From: Bacillus thuringiensis
GTDB lineage: Bacteria > Bacillota > Bacilli > Bacillales > Bacillaceae_G
Length of the DNA: 64,000 nt
Assembly (NCBI RefSeq): GCF_014932895.1
Contig: NZ_JACYOF010000012.1
Coordinates: 262 to 64,261 of the forward strand
Direction of reading: 5' to 3'
Part shown: piece by piece, positions 27,293-36,816 of the stretch
How the letters are laid out: each line of letters opens with the position of its first letter
How positions within the stretch are numbered: the first letter of the stretch is position 1
Program-made: the position numbers and the translations under genes
The notes under the pieces: generated by a model
The model's input: the letters and a program-made list of their open reading frames with translations, nothing else
Database searches by the model: none
What the model was told of the DNA's origin: nothing

Positions 27293-28274
27293 ATGCATTT
27301 CTCCTCATCAATAAATAAAGGAAGATTCCGCTTCCGATTACTCCTACTGTTAAACCAATAGAAATCTCGTACGGATAAATGACGACTCTGCCGAGTATAT
27401 CGCAAGCTAGTACAAAAACTGCTCCTAGCAAAGCAGTATGAGGTAAACTATTTTTCAAATTGTCCCCGCGATAGATGGAAACAATGTTTGGAATAATAAG
27501 TCCTAAAAACGGAATCATTCCAACAGTTAAGACAACTAATGCAGAGATGAGAGAAACGATAACGAGCCCAATATTTAACACTCGCTTATAATTCATCCCT
27601 AAATTCGCTGCAAAATCTTCTCCCATTCCAGCAACGGTAAAACGATTCGCATATAAAAACGCGATGATTACAAGCGGAATACTGAAATATAAAATTTCAT
27701 ATCTCCCTTTCATAATCATTGAAAAATCACCTTGTAGCCATGAATTGATATTTTGAATTAAGTCATATTTATAAGCAAAGAATGTTGTAATGGAACTAAT
27801 AATATTCCCAAACATAATCCCAACAAGCGGGATAAATATGGCATCCTTAAACTTAATTCGCTTTAAGATTTCCATAAATAAAAATGTACCTGCTAGTGCA
27901 AAAATGAATGCAATTAACATTTTTTCAAGAGGACTTGCTGTTGTAAACAACATTAGTGATACAAGTACTCCTAATTTCGCACTATCCATCGTACCGGCTG
28001 TTGTCGGCGATACAAATTTATTTCTACTTAGTTGCTGCATAATTAACCCGCTTATACTTAAGCTAACACCAGCAACAACGATACTAATTAAACGAGGTAG
28101 CCTACTCAAAAATATGATTTGCATTTTATCTTGATCCCAATGCAAAATATCATTCAAACTAACATCTTTTACACCAATGAAAATAGAAGCAACTGATAAA
28201 ACAATAAGCATAATAAATAAGTATCTTTTTTTCATAGTCTCATCATGGTGCAGATTATGTTCTGTCGCCATCAT
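27282..28274 (-). CDS. Siderophore ABC transporter permease (YclN-like)
   Basis: First gene of the operon: a FecCD-family permease with RLPRLISIVVAGVSLSISGLIMQQLSRNKFVSPTTAGTMDSAKLG and the GMIPFLGLIIPNIV ATPase-contact loop. Start is uncertain: the ATG at 28274 has no Shine-Dalgarno sequence, and the relatives I remember begin near MKKRYLFIM, which corresponds to the ATG at 28235. Pairs with the YclO-like permease as a heterodimer. A promoter carrying a Fur-like box lies about 200 bp upstream. Confidence 0.88.
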   Translation of the reverse strand: MMATEHNLHHDETMKKRYLFIMLIVLSVASIFIGVKDVSLNDILHWDQDKMQIIFLSRLPRLISIVVAGVSLSISGLIMQQLSRNKFVSPTTAGTMDSAKLGVLVSLMLFTTASPLEKMLIAFIFALAGTFLFMEILKRIKFKDAIFIPLVGIMFGNIISSITTFFAYKYDLIQNINSWLQGDFSMIMKGRYEILYFSIPLVIIAFLYANRFTVAGMGEDFAANLGMNYKRVLNIGLVIVSLISALVVLTVGMIPFLGLIIPNIVSIYRGDNLKNSLPHTALLGAVFVLACDILGRVVIYPYEISIGLTVGVIGSGIFLYLLMRRNAYAA

Positions 28275-28385
28275 TTGATTTCAAACAGATTATAATCCTA
28301 TCATCTTTCCCCCTCGTCTATTTATAGAATGATAGAGATCATAACTCTCTTGGTTTAACCTCTCTTCGCCTTTTACCCTTAAAAT

Positions 28386-28400
28386 TGAATTTCATTATCA
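28386..28400. promoter_or_regulatory. Fur box (inner copy) upstream of siderophore operon
   Basis: TGAATTTCATTATCA, the exact reverse complement of the box at 28477, both close to the TGATAATNATTATCA 7-1-7 Fur consensus. Confidence 0.6.
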
Positions 28401-28475
28401 ATTAAAAACAGTTTGAATATGTATAATTCAACTTTCTAGCATATTATTTTGGCAATATTTTGGTAACCTCCTTTA

Positions 28476-28504
28476 ATGATAATGAAATTCATTTACGATG
28501 TCAA
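28476..28504 (-). promoter_or_regulatory. Fur-controlled promoter of the siderophore transporter operon
   Basis: Minus strand TTGACA (28504-28499), 17-bp spacer, TATCAT (28481-28476). The Fur-like box TGATAATGAAATTCA (28477-28491) covers the -10 and most of the spacer, so Fe-loaded Fur would block RNA polymerase. The transcript start near 28469 gives an untranslated leader of about 190 nt. Confidence 0.75.
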
Positions 28505-28666
28505 CGCATACACTTTAAAATCCGATATTTATATCAATCTTTTATTCGTATTTGTAAATCACACTCGTTCATCTCATCAAAAATCATTCAAACTTTGAGC
28601 GCGACTGAATCTCAAGAAAATGTATGCTATATTTAACGTATGGAAATTTGAAAGGATGTTTTAAAT
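28505..28666 (+). other. Promoter side of topB
   Basis: AT-rich; TTGAGC near 28595 and TATATT near 28630 could form a weak promoter for topB. The start codon follows GAAAGGATGTTTTAAAT. Nothing else is visible. Confidence 0.3.
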
Positions 28667-30856
28667 ATGGTAAAAAGCGTTGTAATCGCTGAAAAACCTT
28701 CCGTTGCACGAGATATTGCTCGCGTACTGAAGTGTGATAAAAAAGGGAACGGTTATCTTGAAGGAAATAAATATATTGTAACTTGGGCTTTAGGTCATCT
28801 CGTTACATTAGCAGATCCAGAAAGCTATGATGTGAAATATAAAAAGTGGAATTTAGAAGATTTACCAATGCTACCAGAGCGTTTGAAATTAACGGTTATT
28901 AAACAAACTGGTAAACAATTTAATACTGTAAAGAGTCAGCTACTTAGAAAAGATGTAAATGAAATCATTGTAGCAACAGATGCTGGGCGTGAAGGAGAAT
29001 TGGTCGCTCGTTGGATTATTGATAAGGTTCGAATGAATAAACCGATCAAACGTCTATGGATTTCATCTGTTACTGATAAAGCCATTAAAGATGGTTTTGC
29101 GAATTTAAAACCAGGTAAGGCATATGACAATTTATATGCTTCAGCAGTTGCGCGTTCAGAAGCTGACTGGTATATCGGTCTGAATGCGACCCGAGCTTTA
29201 ACAACTCGCTTTAATGCCCAGCTCAATTGCGGCCGTGTACAAACACCTACTGTCGCTATGATTGCTAGTCGTGAAGATGAAATAAAGAACTTCAAAGCGC
29301 AAACTTACTACGGTATCGAAGCGCAAACAACGAATCAGTTAAAACTAACTTGGCAAGATGCAAATGGTAATAGCCGTAGCTTTAATAAAGAAAAAATTGA
29401 TGGTATTGTAAAAAATCTAGATAAACAAAATGCGACTGTTGTAGAAATTGATAAGAAACAGAAGAAGTCATTCTCTCCTGGTCTTTACGATTTAACGGAA
29501 TTACAACGTGATGCAAATAAAAGATTTGGTTACTCTGCTAAAGAAACTTTAAACATTATGCAGAAGTTATATGAACAACATAAAGTGCTAACGTACCCTC
29601 GTACAGATTCACGTTACATTTCATCGGATATTGTTGGAACACTTCCAGAACGTCTAAAAGCGTGTGGCGTCGGAGAATACCGTTCTTTAGCACATAAAGT
29701 ATTACAAAAGCCTATCAAGCCAAATAAATCATTTGTTGACGATAGTAAAGTAAGCGATCATCACGCAATTATTCCAACAGAAGGATACGTTAACTTCTCA
29801 GCTTTCACAGATAAAGAACGTAAAATTTATGATTTAGTTGTAAAACGTTTCTTAGCAGTTTTATTCCCAGCATTCGAATACGAACAACTAACGTTACGTA
29901 CAAAAGTCGGTAACGAAACGTTCATTGCACGCGGAAAAACAATTTTACATGCTGGTTGGAAGGAAGTATACGAAAATCGCTTTGAAGATGATGATGTAAC
30001 TGATGACGTAAAAGAGCAACTTTTACCTCGCATTGAAAAAGGCGATACATTAGCTGTAAAGTTAATTATGCAAACATCAGGTCAAACAAAGCCACCCGCA
30101 CGATTTAACGAAGCAACTTTACTTTCAGCAATGGAGAATCCTACAAAATACATGGATACGCAAAATAAACAACTTGCTGATACGTTAAAATCGACTGGTG
30201 GATTAGGTACTGTAGCGACACGCGCAGATATTATCGACAAGCTATTCAATTCATTCTTAATTGAAAAGCGCGGCAAAGATATTCATATCACATCAAAAGG
30301 TCGTCAGTTACTTGATTTGGTACCAGAAGAGTTAAAATCACCTACACTAACTGGTGAATGGGAACAAAAACTTGAGGCTATCGCAAAAGGGAAAATGAAA
30401 AAAGAAGTATTCATTTCTGAAATGAAGAACTATACGAAAGAAATTGTTTCTGAAATTAAATCGAGCAATAAAAAATATAAACATGACAACATTTCAACGA
30501 AGTCTTGTCCAGACTGTGGTAAACCAATGTTAGAAGTAAACGGGAAAAAAGGGAAAATGCTTGTATGCCAAGACCGCGAATGTGGTCATCGTAAAAATGT
30601 ATCCCGTACAACAAATGCTCGCTGCCCGCAATGTAAGAAAAAACTAGAATTACGTGGTGAAGGTGCTGGCCAAATTTTCGCATGTAAATGTGGCTATCGC
30701 GAGAAACTTTCTACATTCCAAGAAAGACGTAAGAAGGAATCAGGCAACAAAGCCGATAAACGTGACGTCCAAAAATATATGAAACAACAGAAAAAAGAAG
30801 AAGAACCATTAAATAATCCATTCGCAGAAGCATTAAAGAAATTAAAATTTGACTAA
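28667..30856 (+). CDS. topB: DNA topoisomerase III
   Basis: A 729-residue type IA topoisomerase relaxing negative supercoils and decatenating DNA. TOPRIM at the N-terminus (VIAEKPSVARDIA with Glu8, then ATDAGREGE with the DxD-like acidic motif), the catalytic tyrosine in TYPRTDSRYIS, and DHHAIIPT. The C-terminal 130 residues carry two cysteine pairs of zinc-ribbon type (CPDCGKPM..CQDRECGH and CPQCKKK..CKCGY) and a Lys-rich tail. Monocistronic. Confidence 0.96.
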   Translation: MVKSVVIAEKPSVARDIARVLKCDKKGNGYLEGNKYIVTWALGHLVTLADPESYDVKYKKWNLEDLPMLPERLKLTVIKQTGKQFNTVKSQLLRKDVNEIIVATDAGREGELVARWIIDKVRMNKPIKRLWISSVTDKAIKDGFANLKPGKAYDNLYASAVARSEADWYIGLNATRALTTRFNAQLNCGRVQTPTVAMIASREDEIKNFKAQTYYGIEAQTTNQLKLTWQDANGNSRSFNKEKIDGIVKNLDKQNATVVEIDKKQKKSFSPGLYDLTELQRDANKRFGYSAKETLNIMQKLYEQHKVLTYPRTDSRYISSDIVGTLPERLKACGVGEYRSLAHKVLQKPIKPNKSFVDDSKVSDHHAIIPTEGYVNFSAFTDKERKIYDLVVKRFLAVLFPAFEYEQLTLRTKVGNETFIARGKTILHAGWKEVYENRFEDDDVTDDVKEQLLPRIEKGDTLAVKLIMQTSGQTKPPARFNEATLLSAMENPTKYMDTQNKQLADTLKSTGGLGTVATRADIIDKLFNSFLIEKRGKDIHITSKGRQLLDLVPEELKSPTLTGEWEQKLEAIAKGKMKKEVFISEMKNYTKEIVSEIKSSNKKYKHDNISTKSCPDCGKPMLEVNGKKGKMLVCQDRECGHRKNVSRTTNARCPQCKKKLELRGEGAGQIFACKCGYREKLSTFQERRKKESGNKADKRDVQKYMKQQKKEEEPLNNPFAEALKKLKFD

Positions 30857-30858
30857 AA

Positions 30859-30895
30859 TAAAAGGTTCCTACCGCTCTCGGTAGGAACCTTTTTA
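30859..30895. terminator. Bidirectional terminator between topB and the YhgE gene
   Basis: AAAAGGTTCCTACCG, 3-4 nt loop, CGGTAGGAACCTTTTT with A and T flanks. Confidence 0.9.
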
Positions 30896-33871
30896 TTAAT
30901 GAATGATTTTACTTCCTTTTGCGTTCTCAACAAATTTTTCACTTGATTTGTTAATTGGTGTTTTCAATAATAACGCAGCAACAATCATAACTACTACGAA
31001 AGCACTTAACACAAGTAAATCTCTTGTTACTATATCCCAAAGCATTCCGCCAACTGTTTCACGAATTGCACTAATTGCGTATGTGAATGGTAAGAACGGA
31101 TAAATTGCTTGGAAGAACGCCGGTGTCATTTGAATTGGGAATGTTCCGCCCGATCCTGCTACTTGTAGTACAAGTAAAATAATCGCCATCGATTTCCCAA
31201 CGTTTCCGAAAATAGAAACGAGTGAGTATACGATACAAACGAAAACTCCGCCAATAAATAAACTAAATAACACAAACCAGAACTTATCAACTACGTACGT
31301 ACCGAGTAAGAATATATCTCCCATCGATACGATAAACGCTTGTGAAAGACCTATCGTTAAGAATGTTAATAAACGTCCGAAGTAAATTTCATGACTCTTA
31401 TAATTTGCGCCCTCTTCATGTACTTCTACCGTTAATAACGAAACCATTAATAATGCGCCCACCCATAATGCAAGCACTGTATAGAATGGTGACATCGCTG
31501 AACCGTAGTTCGGCATCGCAAATAATTTATTCTCTTTTAAATTTACTGGATTCGCAAAGTAATCACTTTGCTTTTCAACATCGTTTTTCAATAAGCGTAT
31601 AATATCTTTTAAATCCTCTTCAGATTCAAAATCACGAATTTTATCTGCTAATTCTTTAATCTTTTTCTCAGTAGCTGGCATTTCAGCTTTAATATCTGCT
31701 AATTTCGTTTTACCATCTACTAAGCCTTTTGATGAATCTTCTAGTAATTTTTTAACATCTGGAAGCTTTTTGTTTGCTTCGTTTAAAATTTGAGATGTGT
31801 TTTTAGACATCTCTTTTGTACGAGCAATTGCTTCATTAAAGTTTGGAACGATTTCTGAATCATACTTAGCTAAAATGTCACCTATTTGGCCTGAAACGCT
31901 TTTAGATACTTCATTAATGCTTTCAATAACATCTGCTGCTGGTTTTTGACCTTTATTAACAGCGTCAATTCCTTTATCAGTTAACTCCATTCCTTTTTGC
32001 AAACCATCTTTTGCTTTATTTAACTTAGAAATTGTACCATTAAGGTTTTTATCACTATTCACATCAGCTAACACTTTATTTGTACTTTCCAGGACTGGAA
32101 TCATATCATTAACTAAATTCCAACTTGCTTTGAACTGCCCATTCAAATCATTTAAGGCTACTTTTGTAGAATCTAATCCATTAACACCTTTGTTACTTAA
32201 GTCTTCTCTTGCCTTTTCAAGCTCCGTTTTTAATCTACTGTAATCATTTACAGCCTTATCATATTTTTCTCTACCATTGTCTAATGCTTCATTTGTTTGG
32301 TTTACTAACTCATTTGCTTTTTTGATATCTTGATTTAAATTACCTCTTAGTTGCTGAGCATCTTCTTTTACATTTTCAGCTGTGTTTTTCAATTGCTCAG
32401 CTGTGCTTACTGCTTTTTCGAAATCTGCTACAAATGTTGTATTATAGTCTTTTTCAGCTTGATTTACTAAATTATTTACTGCATCTAACTTTTGATTTAC
32501 AGCATCTCGTACATCTTGTTTAACTTCTTGGCCAGAACTAATTAAATCTCCTACATGCTTAACTCTATTGTTAGCATCCACCATAGAATTTTTAAGCACC
32601 GTTAAACTTTCCACTCTGTTTCCAAAGAACTGTTTACCGAAATCCGTTGAAGCTGCTTCCTTAAAAGTTGTAAAGAAATCAATCAAATATGAAACGCTAT
32701 CGATACGCTCTTGGAGCAACTTCGAAGCATCTTGCACATTTTTCTGTGCTACAGCTGGATCCACACCTTTATTTTGAAGACCATCCATAACACTTTTTAC
32801 ATATGCCGTTCCAACACGAGTAGAATTGAAAACATTATTTACTGTTTGATCAATATTTTTAGCAATATTTTTATATCCTTCACCATTCACTTGCGGTAAC
32901 GCTGGAATTTCTGGTATTTGTGGTACTTGCGGAATAGTTATATTAGGCAACACTGGGAATTTAGCTGGATCTGGAAGTGCCAGGTTGAAATCCAATGATG
33001 GATTCTTTAAGAAATCCGTAATTGCCGCCGCACCATCTAAACCTTTTTGCATTACCATTAAATTATTCTTCATAGTTCCCGGAGCGCGATTCAATGTTTC
33101 ATCATTTCTCGCAAAGAACTTATCTAAATTCCCTAACGCCTCTTGCCCATCATTCATAACACTCTCTACAACCGGCAACTCTTTTTGCGCTACTTTCACA
33201 ACATCTTCTGCTCGAGTTGCATCATCTAATGCCTTATCCATAAGTGTATTCATTTCTGGGAACTGCGCTTCTAACTTAAATACAAGATCTTTTACCTTCT
33301 CGATACTTGGTAAGTTTGTTTCTAAATCGATTCCAAGGTCATTGAAAATTTTAAAGATCTCACCGTTCGCTGTTTTTACAAAGTTTTTACTAATCTCTTC
33401 TGTAATACCTGATGCACCTTTTGCTGTAATTTTCGGTGCAATCGCATTTACCTTTTCATTTACATAATAATCAAGTTCTGGTTTCTGTGGATTTTCATCC
33501 AGAACAGTTGCAATCTTTTTAGAGAAGTCTTTCGGGATTGTAATACTTGCATAATAATCCCCACGCTCAACTCCGTAAATTGCCTGTTTTTCATCTACAA
33601 ATTTCCAACCAAGATTTTTGTTTTCTTTAAGAGAGTCTACAATCTCTTTCCCGATATTAATATCTTTTCCTCTCAAATTAGAGCCTGCATCTTGGTTAGA
33701 AACTGCAATGGGAACCTCTTTTGTATTTCCGTACGGATCCCAAGAAGCTTTAATGTTAAACCATGCATATAACGATGGTAAAATCATTAACCCTACAACA
33801 ATAACAATTGCAGCCCAATGTTTGGCTACATTCCGTAAATCTGTCTTATAAATACGCCAAATTTGTTTCAT
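30896..33871 (-). CDS. YhgE/Pip-domain membrane protein (ABC-2-like)
   Basis: A 991-residue membrane protein with one N-terminal helix (about 20-40: AAIVIVVGLMILPSLYAWFNI), about 700 extracytoplasmic residues dominated by predicted coiled coil (many Asn/Lys/Val/Asp heptads), and five or six C-terminal helices forming an ABC-2-type channel region. N-terminal AWFNIKASWDPYGNTKEVPIAVSNQDAGS is the YhgE/Pip N-term domain signature. Relatives include phage infection protein (Pip) and type VII secretion-related YueB/EsaA; here no T7SS genes are nearby. The ATG at 33871 suits AGGTGATAACTTCT. Confidence 0.9.
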   Translation of the reverse strand: MKQIWRIYKTDLRNVAKHWAAIVIVVGLMILPSLYAWFNIKASWDPYGNTKEVPIAVSNQDAGSNLRGKDINIGKEIVDSLKENKNLGWKFVDEKQAIYGVERGDYYASITIPKDFSKKIATVLDENPQKPELDYYVNEKVNAIAPKITAKGASGITEEISKNFVKTANGEIFKIFNDLGIDLETNLPSIEKVKDLVFKLEAQFPEMNTLMDKALDDATRAEDVVKVAQKELPVVESVMNDGQEALGNLDKFFARNDETLNRAPGTMKNNLMVMQKGLDGAAAITDFLKNPSLDFNLALPDPAKFPVLPNITIPQVPQIPEIPALPQVNGEGYKNIAKNIDQTVNNVFNSTRVGTAYVKSVMDGLQNKGVDPAVAQKNVQDASKLLQERIDSVSYLIDFFTTFKEAASTDFGKQFFGNRVESLTVLKNSMVDANNRVKHVGDLISSGQEVKQDVRDAVNQKLDAVNNLVNQAEKDYNTTFVADFEKAVSTAEQLKNTAENVKEDAQQLRGNLNQDIKKANELVNQTNEALDNGREKYDKAVNDYSRLKTELEKAREDLSNKGVNGLDSTKVALNDLNGQFKASWNLVNDMIPVLESTNKVLADVNSDKNLNGTISKLNKAKDGLQKGMELTDKGIDAVNKGQKPAADVIESINEVSKSVSGQIGDILAKYDSEIVPNFNEAIARTKEMSKNTSQILNEANKKLPDVKKLLEDSSKGLVDGKTKLADIKAEMPATEKKIKELADKIRDFESEEDLKDIIRLLKNDVEKQSDYFANPVNLKENKLFAMPNYGSAMSPFYTVLALWVGALLMVSLLTVEVHEEGANYKSHEIYFGRLLTFLTIGLSQAFIVSMGDIFLLGTYVVDKFWFVLFSLFIGGVFVCIVYSLVSIFGNVGKSMAIILLVLQVAGSGGTFPIQMTPAFFQAIYPFLPFTYAISAIRETVGGMLWDIVTRDLLVLSAFVVVMIVAALLLKTPINKSSEKFVENAKGSKIIH

Positions 33872-34178
33872 AGAAGTTATCACCTAATTATATATTTTTC
33901 CTTCTTTAGAAAATGATACATACATTTTGTAATTATATCACTTTCTACATCGTGGATTAAACGAAATCACACTAATTTTCCCATTAATTTCTTTACTTAC
34001 TTCATTATATAACGAAGTGAGTAAAAGTATGAATACAAAATGACCAAATCGGTTTTACATTCAATAATAACAAATATATAGGAAATGTCATAAAAAATAC
34101 AAGTATTTTCTCTTGGAAATACTTGTATTCCTAAAAAAAATCCTCACAGCTTTTTATTATCTGTGAGGATTTCTTCTA
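33872..34178. other. Intergenic region with two stacked hairpins
   Basis: A terminator for the hydrolase gene lies at 34137-34173 (AAATCCTCACAG, loop, CTGTGAGGATTT on the minus strand). A second hairpin at 34098-34131 (AATACAAGTATTTTC / GAAATACTTGTATT) faces the promoter of the YhgE gene. The rest (33884-34097) holds that gene's promoter, which I cannot place exactly. Confidence 0.6.
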
Positions 34179-34970
34179 TTATATATCTAATTGAACTTCT
34201 ACACCGAAATGATCTGAAATTACATTTCGGTTTGTGCCATCAAAAATAACTTTTGAAGAACGAACTGTTTTACTTTGGTTACACAATATTAAATCGATTC
34301 GCAAATTATGTTTATTTTCATCCCAACCAGCAATCTCGCCTTGGACAGTTGTTCCTTCATCCTTCTCTATTGCTAATTCGTATGTGTCATACAAACCTTT
34401 TTGCATCATATATTCATAACCCTCTCCTTGTAAACGAGCATTATTATTAAAATCACCCATTAAGAAGGAAAGTTCATTGCTATCTACACGCTCCATCAAA
34501 CGATCGACTTGACCTTGGAATGACTCTTCTTCATCATTCCACCAACCAAGATGGCAAGAATAAAACGTTATATTCTTACCATTATAAGCAATTGTTGCAC
34601 TTACAATTTTACGTGTTTTCCAATACGTTGTATCTTTATTTTCTGATATAAAGAACGTATCTTTTTTTATAATATTATGCTTTGTTATAATCGCTAATCC
34701 TTCTTCGTACACGTCATAACCAATATGAGAGAAATCCCAAGTAATATTGTAATCTTTTACATGTAACGCTTTTAACTCTTCTAATAGTAAAAGTCCAAAA
34801 TTATCTTTTTTCTTGTTACCGCATACATTTTCAGCTTGTATCGACTGACTGACTTCTTGTAATGCGATTACATCATACTCTTCTTCTTGAATTACTTTAG
34901 CAAGATATTTGATCTTTTCCATTTGATTCTCTTCTTGCCAAGAGTGACAGTTTAAAGTTAGCAATTTCAT
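34179..34970 (-). CDS. Endonuclease/exonuclease/phosphatase-family hydrolase
   Basis: A 263-residue EEP-fold protein: LTLNCHSWQEENQMEKIKYLAKVI at the N-terminus, IALQEVSQS (metal Glu), SCHLGWW, MGDFNN (catalytic Asp-Asn pair) and ISDHFGVEV (catalytic Asp-His). All active-site motifs are intact. The ATG at 34970 is 4 nt past the stop of the PTS gene and uses AGGTG inside that gene as ribosome binding site, so translation is coupled. Substrates in the fold range from nucleic acids to sphingomyelin and inositol phosphates; the sugar-operon context suggests a phosphorylated or phosphate-diester sugar compound, but this is inference. Confidence 0.85.
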   Translation of the reverse strand: MKLLTLNCHSWQEENQMEKIKYLAKVIQEEEYDVIALQEVSQSIQAENVCGNKKKDNFGLLLLEELKALHVKDYNITWDFSHIGYDVYEEGLAIITKHNIIKKDTFFISENKDTTYWKTRKIVSATIAYNGKNITFYSCHLGWWNDEEESFQGQVDRLMERVDSNELSFLMGDFNNNARLQGEGYEYMMQKGLYDTYELAIEKDEGTTVQGEIAGWDENKHNLRIDLILCNQSKTVRSSKVIFDGTNRNVISDHFGVEVQLDI

Positions 34971-34974
34971 ATTA

Positions 34975-36612
34975 TTACGCACCTAACATATCTTGAATGT
35001 CTGACTTTAATACGTCAGCTTTCGGGCCATATACTGCTTGTACCCCTTTATCTTTTACAATAAGTCCTAAAGCACCATTTTGTTTCCACTGCGCTTCTGG
35101 TGCCACAACATCTAAATCTTTTACTGTTACACGTAAACGCGTCATACAAGCATCTACGTCAGCAATATTTTCTTTCCCACCTAATAAATCGATAACCTTT
35201 GTTGCTAATGAACCATCTTGTACATTTCCTGTTCCTTCTGATGACTCATCTTCATTATCAATATAGTTACCTGCACGTCCTGGCGTTGGTAAGTTGAACT
35301 TTTTAATTAAGAAATTGAATAATGTAAAGTTCAGACCGAAGAACACTAGTGAAACGATAACGAAATTGATTAAATCTCTTGTTAAACCTGCGTTAACCAT
35401 CATTGGTGTACGAGTAATTAACTCAATAAATCCAAATGCATGAACACGTAAGTTAATTAAATCTGCTAATGCGAATGCTAGTCCTGTTGTAATTGCATAT
35501 ACAACGTATAATACTGGGGCAATAAACATGAACATGAATTCGATTGGTTCTGTTACACCTGTTAAGAATACTGCTAATGCAGCTGATAAGAACATTGGTT
35601 TATATTTTGCACGTTTTTCTTTATCAACATTTCGGAACATCGCGAATGCGATACCAATTAAAGATGCTGTTGAACCGATAACTTGTCCTGCTTTGAAACG
35701 AGCTGGTACAACATTGTTTAATAAATCGTTATACGCTTTTGTGTCACCTTTTGCTAATAAGTTATTTAAATCTGTAATCCATGCAAGCCATAATGGATCT
35801 TGTCCTGCAACAATTTGACCAACTTTTGATCCAGTTAACATCGTATATGTTCCACCAAGTTCTGTGTAGTTCATCGGAATCGTTAACATATGATGTAATC
35901 CGAATGGTAATAATAAACGCTCTAATGTTCCATATACAAACGGTGCAACAACTGGTGCACTGTCTTTAGAGGCTGCAATCCAGCGACCAAATTCATTTAG
36001 TCCACTTTGGATGAATGGCCATAAAAGTGATAATACAATCGCAGTGACTGTAGACCAAACAATTACAACGAATGGTACAAAGCGTTTTCCATTAAAGAAT
36101 GCTAATGCCTGTGGCAGTTTGTTATAGTTATAATATTTGTTATATAGAGTAGCTCCTAAGAAACCTGTGATAATCCCTACGAAAACTCCCATGTTTAATG
36201 CTGGTGCACCAAGTACAGAAGTAAAGTAATCTTTTACAAGTAAATCTCCTGCTAATAATGAAGAAACTTCAGATTTTGAATCCGCTAACATTTGAGCGTT
36301 TACGCCAAATATAGCCCCTGTAATTCTGTTCGTTAAGACGAATGCTAATAGTGCTGCAAACGCACCACCTGCGCGGTCCTTCGCCCAAGATCCCCCAATT
36401 GCTACTGCGAATAAAATGTGTAAATTTGTAATAATTGCCCAACCGATGTCTTCCATTACGCGAGCAATGGTATGAATTGCGTTAATATCCCCAGCAGACA
36501 TACCGATGAGCTTACCGATGGAAATCATTAAACCAGCTGCTGGCATAACAGCTACAACAACTAATAATGCTTTTCCGAACTTTTGCCAAAAATCAAAAGA
36601 CGTAATTTTCAT
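34975..36612 (-). CDS. PTS IICB permease, alpha-glucoside/glucose type
   Basis: A 545-residue PTS enzyme II of the glucose-glucoside family: C domain residues about 10-440 with ten helices, then a B domain from about 455 containing the phospho-accepting Cys in VDACMTRLRVTV. No A domain is fused, so it needs a soluble EIIA-Glc. The transported sugar is inferred to be an alpha-glucoside such as maltose or isomaltose from the upstream alpha-glucosidase gene. cre-like sites lie upstream. Confidence 0.9.
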   Translation of the reverse strand: MKITSFDFWQKFGKALLVVVAVMPAAGLMISIGKLIGMSAGDINAIHTIARVMEDIGWAIITNLHILFAVAIGGSWAKDRAGGAFAALLAFVLTNRITGAIFGVNAQMLADSKSEVSSLLAGDLLVKDYFTSVLGAPALNMGVFVGIITGFLGATLYNKYYNYNKLPQALAFFNGKRFVPFVVIVWSTVTAIVLSLLWPFIQSGLNEFGRWIAASKDSAPVVAPFVYGTLERLLLPFGLHHMLTIPMNYTELGGTYTMLTGSKVGQIVAGQDPLWLAWITDLNNLLAKGDTKAYNDLLNNVVPARFKAGQVIGSTASLIGIAFAMFRNVDKEKRAKYKPMFLSAALAVFLTGVTEPIEFMFMFIAPVLYVVYAITTGLAFALADLINLRVHAFGFIELITRTPMMVNAGLTRDLINFVIVSLVFFGLNFTLFNFLIKKFNLPTPGRAGNYIDNEDESSEGTGNVQDGSLATKVIDLLGGKENIADVDACMTRLRVTVKDLDVVAPEAQWKQNGALGLIVKDKGVQAVYGPKADVLKSDIQDMLGA

Positions 36613-36713
36613 CTGTTCTTCCTCCCCTTGTATTTATAAAAACATAATGATTGAAAGTATAATTTCTGTTTCTCTTTTGAAAACGATTCCTTATATTACT
36701 TTATTTTTTGTTG

Positions 36714-36755
36714 CGCAAACGTTTTCATAAATCTATTTTAATAAAAGCGTTTTCA
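36714..36755 (-). promoter_or_regulatory. Two cre-like CcpA sites upstream of the PTS gene
   Basis: Minus strand TGAAAACGTTTGCG (36727-36714) and TGAAAACGCTTTTA (36755-36742), each 12-13 of 14 to TGWAANCGNTNWCA. A third, weaker match is at 36678-36691. These could also be bound by a LacI-family sugar regulator. Confidence 0.7.
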
Positions 36756-36782
36756 CATTGCAATAGAAATTTATTTTTTTTC

Positions 36783-36813
36783 ATAAAAAAAGATGCTCTA
36801 AGAGCATCCTTTT
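36783..36813 (-). terminator. Terminator after the alpha-glucosidase gene
   Basis: AAAGGATGCTCTTAGAGCATCTTTTTTT hairpin on the minus strand, so PTS expression may partly rely on its own promoter. Confidence 0.85.
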
Positions 36814-36816
36814 TTA

